A stretch of 64,000 nt of DNA, taken from positions 454,731-518,730 of the forward strand of contig NZ_VJZK01000001.1 of assembly GCF_007109225.1 (NCBI RefSeq), read 5' to 3'. Position 1 is the stretch's first letter. Every line of letters begins with the position of its first letter. Below, piece by piece: positions 1-8,708 of the stretch. This DNA comes from Flavobacterium sp. GT3R68. Lineage in GTDB: Bacteria > Bacteroidota > Bacteroidia > Flavobacteriales > Flavobacteriaceae. The position numbers and the translations under genes are program-made. The notes beneath the pieces are model-generated. The model was not told the DNA's origin, did no database searches, and saw only the letters and a list, made by a program, of their open reading frames with translations.

Positions 1-525
1 AAAATCGAAACACGCATTGTAAAACCAACTATTGAAGGCCTCCAGAAAGACGGAATCCCATATAAAGGTTTTGTTTTTATCGGGCTGATTAACGTGAAAA
101 ACGAACCGATAGTCATCGAATACAATGTGCGAATGGGCGACCCGGAAACGGAAGTGGTCATTCCCAGATTGAAATCGGATCTGGTAGCGTTATTTCAGGC
201 GGTAGCAAACCAGACTCTGGATAAAACGGAACTGGAAATTGATGAAAGAAGCGCCACTACAATCATGGTCGTTTCAGGCGGTTATCCGGAAGACTATGAA
301 AAAGGAAAAGTGATATCCGGAATTGAAAAGGTAACCGATTCGATTGTTTTTCATGCCGGAACGAAGTCCGAAAACGGTCAGGTTCTGAGTAATGGCGGTA
401 GGGTTTTGGCTGTGACTTCGTATGGGGATGACTATCAGCAGGCCATAAAAAAATCTTATCAAAACATAGACCAGCTACATTTTGATAAGATGTATTTTAG
501 AAAAGATATTGGCTATGATTTATAA
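1..525 (+). CDS. purD: phosphoribosylamine-glycine ligase, C-terminal part (cut by window start)
   Basis: The reading frame is open from base 1 and ends in TAA at 525, giving the last 174 residues of PurD. PurD joins glycine to 5-phosphoribosylamine with ATP in cytoplasmic purine synthesis. The ATP-grasp core signature EYNVRMGDPETE is present; its acidic and Asn residues bind metal and ATP. After it comes the typical C-terminal GARS subdomain (SATTIMVVSGGYPEDYEKG). A GTG codon at 94 could be mistaken for a start, but residues encoded before it (KPTIEGLQKDGIPYKGF) are also conserved PurD sequence, so the gene truly begins outside the window. Confidence 0.95.
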   Translation, partial: KIETRIVKPTIEGLQKDGIPYKGFVFIGLINVKNEPIVIEYNVRMGDPETEVVIPRLKSDLVALFQAVANQTLDKTELEIDERSATTIMVVSGGYPEDYEKGKVISGIEKVTDSIVFHAGTKSENGQVLSNGGRVLAVTSYGDDYQQAIKKSYQNIDQLHFDKMYFRKDIGYDL

Positions 526-555
526 ATTCCTTTATTCCCTCTGGGGTTAGGGCCT

Positions 556-786
556 TTATTTTAAGAAAGAATGCGCCGTTGTATCTTGATATTCTTCATT
601 GTTATCCCGGTGCAATTTCAATTGTTTACACCAGTATACTGTTGCAACTGCACAAATAATCATGAAAATCCAGTTGATTATGTTTGCTAGTGCCCAGTTT
701 TCAAGCTCTAATTGTCTTAAAAAATTGTGCGGCGCGAAAAAGATATTTTCAAACAACCATTGTATTCCTTCAAAAAATGCTCTCAT
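556..786 (-). CDS. DUF6341 family small membrane protein
   Basis: A 76-residue protein convergent with purD. It has an amphipathic N-terminus (MRAFFEGIQWLFENIFFAPH) and one clear membrane helix around residues 33-52 (ANIINWIFMIICAVATVYW), followed by a short charged tail. I recognise it as the DUF6341 family seen in Flavobacteriia beside DUF6427 and upp. Its function is unknown. The start is ATG, about 29 bases below a good Bacteroidota promoter, which supports both the gene and the start. Confidence 0.75.
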   Translation of the reverse strand: MRAFFEGIQWLFENIFFAPHNFLRQLELENWALANIINWIFMIICAVATVYWCKQLKLHRDNNEEYQDTTAHSFLK

Positions 787-814
787 CTTTGTACAAGTAT
801 TATATTTACATTTA

Positions 815-844
815 CAAAAGTATAAAATATCCGTATGATAACAA
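815..844 (-). promoter_or_regulatory. promoter of the DUF6341 gene (TTG-N19-TACTTTTG)
   Basis: On the minus strand a TTG (complement of 842-844) lies 19 bases before TACTTTTG (complement of 815-822), matching the Bacteroidota -33/-7 consensus TTG and TAnnTTTG. It points at the start codon at 786. It overlaps the beginning of the divergent DUF6427 gene. Confidence 0.5.
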
Positions 845-1764
845 GTCTTTTTAGAAAATCTACACCATTAAATTATGCATTGGTCATTTTATTGATGCTG
901 GTTTTCTTTTTTCTATATCAGTTTCAGGATATTTCCTGGACCAAATCGGCTTTTTCTATCATACAGAAAGTTGGAATTCTGGCGTTGTTCTTCGGTTCCT
1001 TGTTTGTAATGAATTTTATTACGAAGAAAAACGGACTCAGTAAGGACAGTACGTACCCAGTTTTTTTCTATTTTTTATTCCTGCTTTTATTCCCTTCGAT
1101 TCTCAATAATCCGAATTTGGTTATTTCCAATTTTTTTATACTGTTGGCGTTGCGAAGATTAATTTCGATGCAGACGATGAAAACCATCAAAGAAAAAATA
1201 TTTGATGCTTCCTTTTGGGTTTTTGTGGCTGCTTTGTTTCATTTTTGGAGCGTTCTTTTTATTCTGATGGTATTTATTTCCATTCTGTTCCATGGCGCCA
1301 GGGACTATCGCAACTGGTTTTTGCCTTTCGTCGCCTTATTTACAGTAGCCACAATTTTTGTCTTGTTCTCGGTGATGGCCGATAAAACACTTATCGATGG
1401 GTTTTTGGGAAATATGACCACCAATATCAAGATTAATTATTTTGAGAATAATTATCAGAATCTGGCCTTATCCATTTATGTGGCGGTAATGCTGTTCTTT
1501 TTAGTGTCTTTGCTGACGACCTTATCCCATAAACCATTGATTCTGCACTCTTCGTACAAGAAAATGATTTCTTTCTTTTTTATTGCGATAACTGTTTTTC
1601 TGGTTTCGTCGAATAAGAGCAACGATATCCTGGTGTTTACTTTTGCCCCGTTATCGGTGATGGCAACGAGCCAGATTGAGACGCCACAAGCCAAATTAAG
1701 ACAAGAGTTAGTGATGTTTGTTCTGGTAGCCTGCTGTCTTTTTACTTTTTTCTCCCAACTATAA
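835..1764 (+). CDS. DUF6427 family polytopic membrane protein
   Basis: 309 residues, very hydrophobic, with roughly eight to ten membrane segments, for example residues 14-33 (YALVILLMLVFFFLYQF) and the C-terminal ELVMFVLVACCLFTFFSQL. It matches the DUF6427 family of Flavobacteriia, which sits between DUF6341 and upp. The overall shape resembles membrane glycosyltransferase or polymerase accessory proteins, but I see no catalytic motif and assign no function. Its last six bases overlap the end of the convergent upp gene. Confidence 0.8.
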   Translation: MITSLFRKSTPLNYALVILLMLVFFFLYQFQDISWTKSAFSIIQKVGILALFFGSLFVMNFITKKNGLSKDSTYPVFFYFLFLLLFPSILNNPNLVISNFFILLALRRLISMQTMKTIKEKIFDASFWVFVAALFHFWSVLFILMVFISILFHGARDYRNWFLPFVALFTVATIFVLFSVMADKTLIDGFLGNMTTNIKINYFENNYQNLALSIYVAVMLFFLVSLLTTLSHKPLILHSSYKKMISFFFIAITVFLVSSNKSNDILVFTFAPLSVMATSQIETPQAKLRQELVMFVLVACCLFTFFSQL

Positions 1765-2412
1765 TTTATTACCGTATGCTAAATCGCCGGCATCGCCCAA
1801 TCCGGGAACGATGTAGTTTTTGTCGTTTAGTTTCTCGTCAATCGAAGCAATCCAAAGATGGCAATTGTCCGGTAGCTCTTCCTTTAAAAGTGCAATACCT
1901 TCCGGCGCGGCTATTACGACAGCAATGTGTATTTCTTTAGGAGTTGCATTTTCCATTAATTTATTGAACACTGCAACAATAGACTGTCCCGTGGCCAGCA
2001 TCGGGTCAATCAATAATAAATTTTTATTGTTGATGTCCGGAATGGCCTTGTATTCGACAAGAATATCGAAAAAATCGTCATTATTGGGATGGTGTCGGTA
2101 AGCAGAAATGAAACCGTTTTCGGCACTGTCAAAATAGTTCAGAAAACCGATGTGCAGAGGCAGTCCTGCTCGTAGAATAGAGCATAAAACGAGTTGGTCG
2201 TTGATTTCGGCAGTCGGTTTTATGCCAAGGGGTGTTTGGATATCTACGTTTTGATAATGCAGTTTCTTGCTCAATTCATACGCCATGATTTCCCCGATCC
2301 GCTCAATATTTCTTCGGAAACGCATACTATCATGCTGAATATTAACGTTCCTGATTTGCCCCAAGAAATGGTTCAGGACACTGTTGGCTTCGGATAAATG
2401 ATGAATATGCAT
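1759..2412 (-). CDS. upp: uracil phosphoribosyltransferase
   Basis: 217 residues. Upp makes UMP from uracil and PRPP in pyrimidine salvage, in the cytoplasm. The PRPP-binding loop is visible as LLLIDPMLATGQSIV near residues 131-145, and the uracil-binding end GLGDAGDLAYG near the C-terminus. Length fits the family (about 208-217). It starts at ATG (MHIHHLSEANSVLN) and overlaps the 3' end of the convergent DUF6427 gene by six bases. Confidence 0.95.
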   Translation of the reverse strand: MHIHHLSEANSVLNHFLGQIRNVNIQHDSMRFRRNIERIGEIMAYELSKKLHYQNVDIQTPLGIKPTAEINDQLVLCSILRAGLPLHIGFLNYFDSAENGFISAYRHHPNNDDFFDILVEYKAIPDINNKNLLLIDPMLATGQSIVAVFNKLMENATPKEIHIAVVIAAPEGIALLKEELPDNCHLWIASIDEKLNDKNYIVPGLGDAGDLAYGNKL

Positions 2413-2470
2413 GGCGTTATTTTTGAAATTAAACTTCTAAAGTTTTTTTAGACCATAAAAGTATAAAAAG

Positions 2471-2478
2471 TATCTTTG
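2471..2478 (+). promoter_or_regulatory. -7 promoter element TATCTTTG before the DUF4254 gene
   Basis: TATCTTTG matches the Bacteroidota -7 consensus TAnnTTTG and lies 20 bases before the ATG at 2498. A clear TTG at the -33 position is not present; a T-rich stretch occupies that place. Confidence 0.4.
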
Positions 2479-2497
2479 TCTTTTAATATGTAAAGAT

Positions 2498-3103
2498 ATG
2501 TTTTCAAAATTAGCTTATTCTGTATTCGAAGAAAGTATTAAAGATTATCATAAATTTGATAGTGTAGACCAACCCATCAGCAACGCCTATCCTAAAGATA
2601 AGTTTGAGCATTTGTTATATGCGAAGAATTGGGTTGATGCAGTGCAGTGGCATTATGAGGACATTATCCGGGATCCGAATATCGACCCGGTGGAAGCTTT
2701 GGTATTGAAACGCAAAATTGATGCCTCCAATCAGGTCCGAACCGATATGGTAGAATATATAGACAGTTATTTTCTTCAGAAATACAGCGGTGTTAAGGTA
2801 AAGGAAAATGCGAAAATCAACTCTGAAAGTCCGGCTTGGGCTTTTGACAGGCTGTCGATTCTGGCATTGAAAATTTATCACATGCAGGAAGAGGCTACCC
2901 GTGCCGAAGCATCTCAGGACCACAGGGATAAATGCCAGGCAAAACTGGATATCCTTATGGAACAGCTTAGCGATTTATCGACCGCGATTGATGATTTATT
3001 GCAGGATATCGAGAACGGAAGCAAATTCATGAAAGTGTACAAGCAAATGAAAATGTACAACGATGATGAACTGAATCCGGTTTTGTACCAAAACAAAAAA
3101 TAG
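2498..3103 (+). CDS. DUF4254 domain-containing protein
   Basis: A 201-residue, mostly helical soluble protein without a signal peptide. It contains the DUF4254 pattern: an N-terminal region with NWVDAVQWHYEDIIRDP, then RKIDASNQVRTDMVEYID and a C-terminal helix pair. In Bacteroidota this family is commonly coupled to a family 9 glycosyltransferase, as here, where the next gene begins 22 bases downstream. That suggests a role in cell-surface glycan assembly, but the biochemical function is unknown. Confidence 0.85.
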   Translation: MFSKLAYSVFEESIKDYHKFDSVDQPISNAYPKDKFEHLLYAKNWVDAVQWHYEDIIRDPNIDPVEALVLKRKIDASNQVRTDMVEYIDSYFLQKYSGVKVKENAKINSESPAWAFDRLSILALKIYHMQEEATRAEASQDHRDKCQAKLDILMEQLSDLSTAIDDLLQDIENGSKFMKVYKQMKMYNDDELNPVLYQNKK

Positions 3104-3125
3104 ATTAAATCTGACAACTCCTAAA

Positions 3126-4166
3126 TTGTCTAAAAAAATCAAACATATAGCCGTCATGAGACTCTCCGCAATGGGGGATGTCGCCATGACGGTTCCTGTT
3201 ATACGGGCTTTTGTAACCCAAAATCCGGATGTCAGAATTACGTTTATTTCACGACACTTCTATAAACCTTTTTTTGAAGAGATTCCAAATGTGGATTTTT
3301 TTGCATTTGATGCCAAAGGAAGACACAAGGGTTTCTTGGGATTAGTTAGGTTGTTTCAGGATTTAAAACCCTTGAAAATTGATGCGTTTGCCGATCTTCA
3401 TAACGTATTGCGTTCAAAAGTGGTCCGAAATCTTTTTGCGGCAAGCGGCAAAAAAACAGCGTCCGTTGATAAGGGTAGAAAAGACAAAGCGGCTTTAACC
3501 AGAGCCGAAAACAAAGTCTTTCAGCCTCTTATTACTATGTTTGAGAGACATGCCCAGGTTTTTTCGGAATTGGGTTTTGCGGTCAATCTGCTGCATCCCC
3601 AATTTCCGCCAAAACAAAAAATGGCCCCCGAAATCATTGCCTTGGTTGGAGAGAAAAACCAAAAATGGATCGGTATTGCCCCTTTTGCACAGTATGATTC
3701 AAAAGTGTATCCGCTAGATCTCTTGCAACGGGTAATTTCAGATTTATCGAAAAACAATCAATACAAAATATTGCTTTTTGGCGGAGGAGCAAATGAAATA
3801 CAAATTCTGAATTCACTTTCAGACCATCGCGAAAATGTCATTACCGTTGCCGGGAAAATCACTTTCAGGCAAGAATTGCAACTCATCAGCAATTTGAACC
3901 TTATGGTCAGTATGGATAGTGGAAATGCACATATTGCCGCTATGCTTGGTATAGAAGTAATGACACTTTGGGGAGCAACACATCCATACGCCGGATTTTC
4001 CCCGTTCCATCAGCCTTTAGAGAATGCGCTGGTTTCCGACAGGGAACAATTTCCAATGTTGCCGACATCTGTTTACGGGAATAAAATGATTTCGGGGTAT
4101 GAAGATGCAATGCGAAGTATCGATCCTAAAAAAGTAGTGTATCAGATTATAACTCTATTACAATAA
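3126..4166 (+). CDS. glycosyltransferase family 9 (heptosyltransferase-like)
   Basis: 346 residues. The N-terminus (KHIAVMRLSAMGDVAMTVP) and the later motif VSMDSGNAHIAAMLG with TLWGATHP are characteristic of GT-B fold family 9 enzymes such as WaaC/WaaF, which add heptose or related sugars to the lipopolysaccharide core on the cytoplasmic side of the inner membrane. The exact sugar cannot be read from the sequence. The start used is TTG at 3126; an ATG at 3156 would cut into the conserved first beta strand. It forms a likely two-gene unit with DUF4254 and ends at a hairpin shared with the convergent gene. Confidence 0.85.
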   Translation: MSKKIKHIAVMRLSAMGDVAMTVPVIRAFVTQNPDVRITFISRHFYKPFFEEIPNVDFFAFDAKGRHKGFLGLVRLFQDLKPLKIDAFADLHNVLRSKVVRNLFAASGKKTASVDKGRKDKAALTRAENKVFQPLITMFERHAQVFSELGFAVNLLHPQFPPKQKMAPEIIALVGEKNQKWIGIAPFAQYDSKVYPLDLLQRVISDLSKNNQYKILLFGGGANEIQILNSLSDHRENVITVAGKITFRQELQLISNLNLMVSMDSGNAHIAAMLGIEVMTLWGATHPYAGFSPFHQPLENALVSDREQFPMLPTSVYGNKMISGYEDAMRSIDPKKVVYQIITLLQ

Positions 4167-4195
4167 AAAAGCGCTTTCCGAAGAAAACGCTTTTT
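4166..4195 (-). terminator. intrinsic terminator between the glycosyltransferase and S74 gene
   Basis: Arms 4166-4173 and 4188-4195 pair perfectly; an inner TTTC/GAAA stem is closed by a loop that reads C(UUCG)G on the minus strand. The one mismatch is C-A on the plus strand but G-U on the minus strand, so the structure fits best as terminator of the minus-strand gene ending at 4216. A and T tracts on both flanks would let it act both ways. Confidence 0.75.
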
Positions 4196-4215
4196 CATTA
4201 AAAAGTAACGATCTT

Positions 4216-6147
4216 TTATTTTTTGTCCATTAATCTCAAGAGCAATTCATTTTGTTTTTTCAATTCTGAAATGACGCTTTTTAATTCTGAGGTGGTTTTT
4301 TTCAATTCTTCAATCTGTGCTTGCTGTTCCTGAATGGCTTTAACCGTTACGGGAATTATTTCGCTGTAATTTACGCCGTAATTACCAACGGGTTTATACT
4401 GTGCGGGTTTATCTTCCGAAGTTTTTTGCCAGGAATGAGTAGTAACAACTTCAGGTAAAATTTGCAATAAATCCTGAGCAATAAAACCAATATGATTTTC
4501 CTTTTTATCCTCAGGCACTGGCACTCCTTTTTCTGCAAAATCATCTTTCCATTTAAAGGTCACTGGTTTTAATTTTAATATTTCATTCAGCCCGTACTCT
4601 ATTTTTTTAATATCTTTTTTGAGCCTTGCGTCAGAAGTTTGTATCACTCCGTTTACGCAAACTAATTCTTTCCATCTTAAATTAAAAGGACTTGTTGTAC
4701 CTAATCTCCCTAAAGATACGGAATTGTCCGATGCAGGACAAACGTTGTCGCTAAATTGAAATTCGGTAATGCCATCGGTGATGTATTCAATAGAACCAAG
4801 AAAAGTCGTTGTCCCACTTCCGCCTCCTTTATTAAAAAGAGCTACCACATCCCTTGTGTTATTTGAATCTGCGCCGTCAATAAAAGTACTACCTTGTATC
4901 GTTGCGTAATTAGATGGTAATGCTGCTTGTCCAACCTGGAAATATTTTCCGGTTGAGCGAAGCATTTGTAAATTATTCCCATTAAAATCGATAGTTGTTG
5001 CGCCCGTTAGTGTACCGCCTAATTTTACCGCTGCGGATGTTTCAGTTAACCCATTAGTAAAAGTATATACAGTTCCTGGTGAAGCTGGTGCCCAAGAAGC
5101 GTTACCGGAAGCGTCAGAAGTTAGTACCTTGCCTGCTGCTTGAGAACCATCGACAATTTTAAGAGCCGCTCCATTGCCGGTTGCAAATGTTATTGAAACA
5201 TTATCTACAGATGCGCCCCAAGCTCCATTTCCAGTATATTTAAATCGTATAGAATAGGTATTGCCACTTATTACAGTAATAGCAGCGCTTGTGTAAGATA
5301 AGCTGATAGCGTCAGCTGATGTGTTTATTAGTGTTGAAACCACTGTGCTAGTTGTCTCATTATAAAGTGTAGCAACGAAAGAGTCTGTCGCATCCGAAGA
5401 GTAGTCATCATAACTATAAGAGAAACTCACTGTTGCAGAAGTAGAAGTAGCGGTATATGGACCGGCAACTAACGTGGCATTTTGATTGCATGTCCCCGAC
5501 CCGTAAGCTATTGTTGCTCTGTTTGTTGTACATGTTGTGCAAGGAGGATTGCTACTTGTTGTTGCAATTTTCCAAACATCGGCAGCAACACAACCACTAT
5601 TGCTATTTATTTGATAGGGGTTTGTCCCCGCTGTTGTCGTTACATTTGCTATAGCTATAGATTCAAAGTTTTGTGTACCTGTTGAAGGTGCTATTGCAGC
5701 AGCTACAACATGTAATTTGCTGCTTGGAGCAGTTGTTCCGATACCTACATTTCCTCCGGATAACACACGGATCACTTCAGCATTGTTTGTTTTGATGACA
5801 AGGTCTTGACCATCAATTGTACCTAAAAAATTACTTGCCGGGGTTGTCCCTGCATTTCCCGTCAATGCCCATCCCGTAGAACCAAAAGGTGTCCAAGCTG
5901 AGCCATTATAATAATAAAAGCCTGCAGTTCCATCGGTTTGATAAATCAATAATCCTGTTGCAGGTGATGCAATGGCTGATTTTTGTGCCGTTGTCATTCT
6001 TGGGGTTAATAAACCGGCAGTGGTAGAGGTGATATCTAAAATTGAACTGGCGTTTGGTGTGGTGGTCCCGATTCCGACCTGGGAGAAGGAAGAGGTTGTA
6101 AGTGTAAATACTAATGCGCAAAGCAATAGTTGATAAGTTGGTTTCAT
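4216..6147 (-). CDS. secreted tail-fibre-like protein with S74 intramolecular chaperone domain
   Basis: 643 residues. A signal peptide (residues 1-22, LLLCALVFTLTTSSFS) precedes the VGIGTTTPNASSILD motif. A second VGIGT motif follows near residue 135. Residues about 150-325 form a beta-rich region with a CTTC cysteine pair (SNPPCTTC) that resembles a jelly-roll ligand-binding domain. The C-terminus carries the peptidase S74 / endosialidase chaperone: TSD at 504-506 (the family cleavage site lies between Ser and Asp), DARLKKDIKKI, GFIAQDLLQILPEV and IIPVTVKAIQEQQ, then a coiled coil to the end. In phage proteins this domain drives trimerisation and then cuts itself off. No type IX sorting tail is seen. 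Likely a surface or released trimeric fibre; ligand unknown. Confidence 0.85.
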   Translation of the reverse strand: MKPTYQLLLCALVFTLTTSSFSQVGIGTTTPNASSILDITSTTAGLLTPRMTTAQKSAIASPATGLLIYQTDGTAGFYYYNGSAWTPFGSTGWALTGNAGTTPASNFLGTIDGQDLVIKTNNAEVIRVLSGGNVGIGTTAPSSKLHVVAAAIAPSTGTQNFESIAIANVTTTAGTNPYQINSNSGCVAADVWKIATTSSNPPCTTCTTNRATIAYGSGTCNQNATLVAGPYTATSTSATVSFSYSYDDYSSDATDSFVATLYNETTSTVVSTLINTSADAISLSYTSAAITVISGNTYSIRFKYTGNGAWGASVDNVSITFATGNGAALKIVDGSQAAGKVLTSDASGNASWAPASPGTVYTFTNGLTETSAAVKLGGTLTGATTIDFNGNNLQMLRSTGKYFQVGQAALPSNYATIQGSTFIDGADSNNTRDVVALFNKGGGSGTTTFLGSIEYITDGITEFQFSDNVCPASDNSVSLGRLGTTSPFNLRWKELVCVNGVIQTSDARLKKDIKKIEYGLNEILKLKPVTFKWKDDFAEKGVPVPEDKKENHIGFIAQDLLQILPEVVTTHSWQKTSEDKPAQYKPVGNYGVNYSEIIPVTVKAIQEQQAQIEELKKTTSELKSVISELKKQNELLLRLMDKK

Positions 6148-6205
6148 TTATTTGATAATAATTAAGTGACGCAGATGCTGCGCCTGTGGTATTTTTAAAA
6201 AGTTG

Positions 6206-6238
6206 CAAATGTAACAATAATATCGACTAAAGTTACAA
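6206..6238 (-). promoter_or_regulatory. promoter of the first S74 gene (TTG-N22-TACATTTG)
   Basis: On the minus strand TTG (complement of 6236-6238) is followed after 22 bases by TACATTTG (complement of 6206-6213). It lies about 60 bases before the ATG at 6147. A TCGA-containing sequence (6222-6231), also present upstream of the second S74 gene, falls in the spacer. Confidence 0.45.
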
Positions 6239-6358
6239 AAATACCGATTAAACGTTTTTTACTTCAATTTATCACAGACATTGTTCTGATATCCAAACAC
6301 TTCCAATTTCAAAAAATAATAATATTAATAAACGAATAGACCAAGGGATAGGGCAAAA

Positions 6359-6386
6359 AAAAACGCTTGCCGAAGCAAACGTTTTT
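6359..6386 (-). terminator. intrinsic terminator of the second S74 gene
   Basis: Arms 6359-6365 and 6380-6386 with an inner TTGC/GCAA stem. On the minus strand the loop is the stable C(UUCG)G tetraloop, the one imperfect pair is G-U, and a long T tract follows. It lies 20 bases past the stop codon at 6407. Confidence 0.75.
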
Positions 6387-6406
6387 AAATTATATGTAGA
6401 ATGAAT

Positions 6407-8380
6407 TTATTTTTTATTCACCAATTGCATTAGCAATTCATTTTGTTTTTTAAGTTCTGCAACAGCCGTTTTCAATTCTTCGATCTGCCCTTGTTGCTCT
6501 TGAATGGCCTTTACAGCAACCGGTATTATTTGCGTGTACATCACCCCCAATTTATCATTTTGAACATATTCGTATTCATCTGGAGTGGCTTCGCTTTTAA
6601 TTTTCCAATCGTATGTTTTAACTACTTCAGGCAAAACAGTCAACAATTCTTGAGCAGAAAAACCAAGTGAGGTTTGTTTTAAATTATCCGGAATTCTTGT
6701 TTTACCGATATAATTTTCTTTCCATTGGTACGAGATCGGTTTTATTTGCATGATTTCTTTCAAACCATATCCAATGTCATGGATTTTATTTTTTAAAGTA
6801 ATGTCTGAAGTTACAACTGGTGCATTCTGAAGGTAAATATCTCTCCAACGACTAGCCGAAGTACCTAAATCATAGGTGTTATTTACAGTAGGTGCAATAC
6901 TAAAACTGGATGCGATAATCGCTTCGCCATCGACAAGGTATTCAATAGACCCAACACCTACTGCGGTTCCCCTCGAAATTCCGTTTTTACAGCTTGTAAT
7001 AAATTTAACGGTAGTTGCAAAACCGTCAATTGTTAAATTTGATCCTTCAGCACCCACAGGCGTATCATGCCCAAATTTCACGATATCTTCATTATTATCT
7101 ACGTGAAACATATAAGGTTTACCGGCACTGCTGATATTAAATGGAAATGCAGTTGCTCCTACTGTCGTATCTTCAATTAACGTTCCTCCTAATTTTACTG
7201 TTCCGGCAGTATTTGTTAAACCATTTGTAAAGGTATAGGCTCCAGTTGGCAATGTCACTGTATTTCCACCAGAAATAGTTAAATTAGAACCAGCGATACT
7301 TAAGGTTTGGCTGGCGGTTGCAGATGATGGGGACCAACTGGCATTCCCAGACGCATCGGAGGTTAAGACCCTTCCCGCTGATTGTGTTCCATCCTCTAAA
7401 CGGAAAACATAGGAGCCAGCTACCGCAGCAACTGTTTCCGTCACTAGTACATTATCTACTGTGGCACCAAATGCAAATGTCCCAATATATTCAAATCTAA
7501 TTGAATAAGAAACACCCGCTGTAACTGCTAATGTTCCGGAATACGTTGTGTTTGTGTCAACAAGGACTGAAACCAAGTCTGCTCCAACTTGAGTTGAGGT
7601 ATTGTTATTATATAGATATATCCTGAATGAATCTGCTCCACTGGAATATTCATCAAAACGATATCCAAAACTAACATTTACAGATGAGGTTGTAGGAGTA
7701 AAGTTCATATATGCAGTTGCAATTTGATCGCAACTAGTGTCATCCGAATCAATATAAAGATATGGGGCAACGCATGTGGTACAAATATAGGATGCTGGCG
7801 CCGCTGATGACGTAGTCCAGCCGCTGGTTGTAGTACAGGAAGCGTCAGGAGTATAATTCTGTGTTACTGCATAAGCTGAGAAATTCTGATTGATTAAATT
7901 AGAGGGTCCTCCCGCTACTGCAGCAGTTGTCGTACCGGTTATGTGTAATTTTGCAGTTGGATTGGTATTCCCTACAGCTACATTTCCTCCGTTTTTAACG
8001 CGCATCGCTTCGCTATTGTTTGCTTTAACTACAAAATCCTGAGCGTCGGTAGTTCCGATAAAATTAATTGCCGGAGTGGTTCCTGCATTACCGGTTAATG
8101 CCCATCCTGAGGATCCAAAAGGAACCCAAGCCGCCCCGTTATAATAATAAAAACCAGAAGTTCCATCTGTTTGATAAATCAATAATCCTGTAGCGGGTGT
8201 AGTAATAGCCGTTTTTTGAGCCGCTGTCATTCTTGGTGCTAATAATCCTGCTGTGGTAGAAGAGATATCCAATGCTGAACTAGCATTTGGAGTAGTTGTA
8301 CCGATTCCAACTTGTGAAAAGGAATTAACAGAAATGAATAATAAAATAAAACTAAGCGAATTAAAGTAAAAATTCTTCAT
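6407..8380 (-). CDS. secreted tail-fibre-like protein with S74 intramolecular chaperone domain (paralogue)
   Basis: 657 residues and clearly a paralogue of the protein encoded at 4216-6147. It has a signal peptide ending near SVNSFS, then the same VGIGTTTPNASSALDIS block and the GYYYNG/WALTGNAGTTPA region. A middle jelly-roll-like part contains YICTTCVAPYLYID and FRFEYIG-type strands but is strongly diverged. The S74 domain has TSD at 524-526, LGFSAQELLTVLPEV, IIPVAVKAIQEQQ and a terminal coiled coil. Both ends are conserved while the middle differs, which is the pattern expected if the middle is the binding part. It has its own promoter and terminator, so it is not in one transcript with its neighbour. 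Confidence 0.85.
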   Translation of the reverse strand: MKNFYFNSLSFILLFISVNSFSQVGIGTTTPNASSALDISSTTAGLLAPRMTAAQKTAITTPATGLLIYQTDGTSGFYYYNGAAWVPFGSSGWALTGNAGTTPAINFIGTTDAQDFVVKANNSEAMRVKNGGNVAVGNTNPTAKLHITGTTTAAVAGGPSNLINQNFSAYAVTQNYTPDASCTTTSGWTTSSAAPASYICTTCVAPYLYIDSDDTSCDQIATAYMNFTPTTSSVNVSFGYRFDEYSSGADSFRIYLYNNNTSTQVGADLVSVLVDTNTTYSGTLAVTAGVSYSIRFEYIGTFAFGATVDNVLVTETVAAVAGSYVFRLEDGTQSAGRVLTSDASGNASWSPSSATASQTLSIAGSNLTISGGNTVTLPTGAYTFTNGLTNTAGTVKLGGTLIEDTTVGATAFPFNISSAGKPYMFHVDNNEDIVKFGHDTPVGAEGSNLTIDGFATTVKFITSCKNGISRGTAVGVGSIEYLVDGEAIIASSFSIAPTVNNTYDLGTSASRWRDIYLQNAPVVTSDITLKNKIHDIGYGLKEIMQIKPISYQWKENYIGKTRIPDNLKQTSLGFSAQELLTVLPEVVKTYDWKIKSEATPDEYEYVQNDKLGVMYTQIIPVAVKAIQEQQGQIEELKTAVAELKKQNELLMQLVNKK

Positions 8381-8423
8381 TAATAAGTAGGGTTGGGTTG
8401 TTAGTTTTTGGTATAAAATTGTG

Positions 8424-8453
8424 CAAATTTATCAAATTTTAACAATAGGACAA
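8424..8453 (-). promoter_or_regulatory. promoter of the second S74 gene (TTG-N19-TAAATTTG)
   Basis: On the minus strand TTG (complement of 8451-8453) precedes TAAATTTG (complement of 8424-8431) by 19 bases, a very good match to the Bacteroidota consensus. It lies 43 bases before the ATG at 8380. Confidence 0.55.
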
Positions 8454-8496
8454 TTTATTGTTAAGTTATCTAAAACATTTTCGATGAAGAGCAAAA

Positions 8497-8529
8497 AAAA
8501 TCGACTAAATACACAATTTAGTCGATTTT
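8497..8529 (-). terminator. 14-bp palindrome, probable terminator of the gene at 8709-9563
   Basis: Arms 8497-8510 and 8516-8529 are perfect inverted repeats with a five-base loop. On the minus strand the hairpin runs into a T tract (8500-8493). It is about 180 bases past the stop codon at 8709, unusually far for a terminator, so an operator role for the downstream S74 promoter remains possible. Confidence 0.5.
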
Positions 8530-8708
8530 ATAAGATGTTACTGATTGGTTATCAGCATTGCATAAAAATTTTAGAATCACAATTTATTTTGAAAGTAAAT
8601 AATAAAACTGCTGGAATTTTCCCATTTGTTCTGATTGGAATTCCACAACAACCATTAAAATAATAAAAGTACTGGATTGTGATTAAGACCCAATTCAAGC
8701 CTGCGTTT

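Larger units (their letters stand above)
8381..8708. other. 328-base intergenic stretch between the second S74 gene and the next VGIGT gene
   Basis: It holds the promoter for the gene starting at 8380 (8424-8453) and a 14-base-pair palindrome (8497-8529). Between 8530 and 8708 I see no recognisable gene; the minus strand has a 38-codon open stretch without a start and of no recognised family. It could be a decayed gene end or a long untranslated tail. Confidence 0.5.

Noticed and set aside
8421..8663. An 80-codon plus-strand open frame in the intergenic stretch after the second S74 gene
   Set aside because: It runs through the promoter and the 14-bp palindrome, and its product has no signal, domain or plausible composition.
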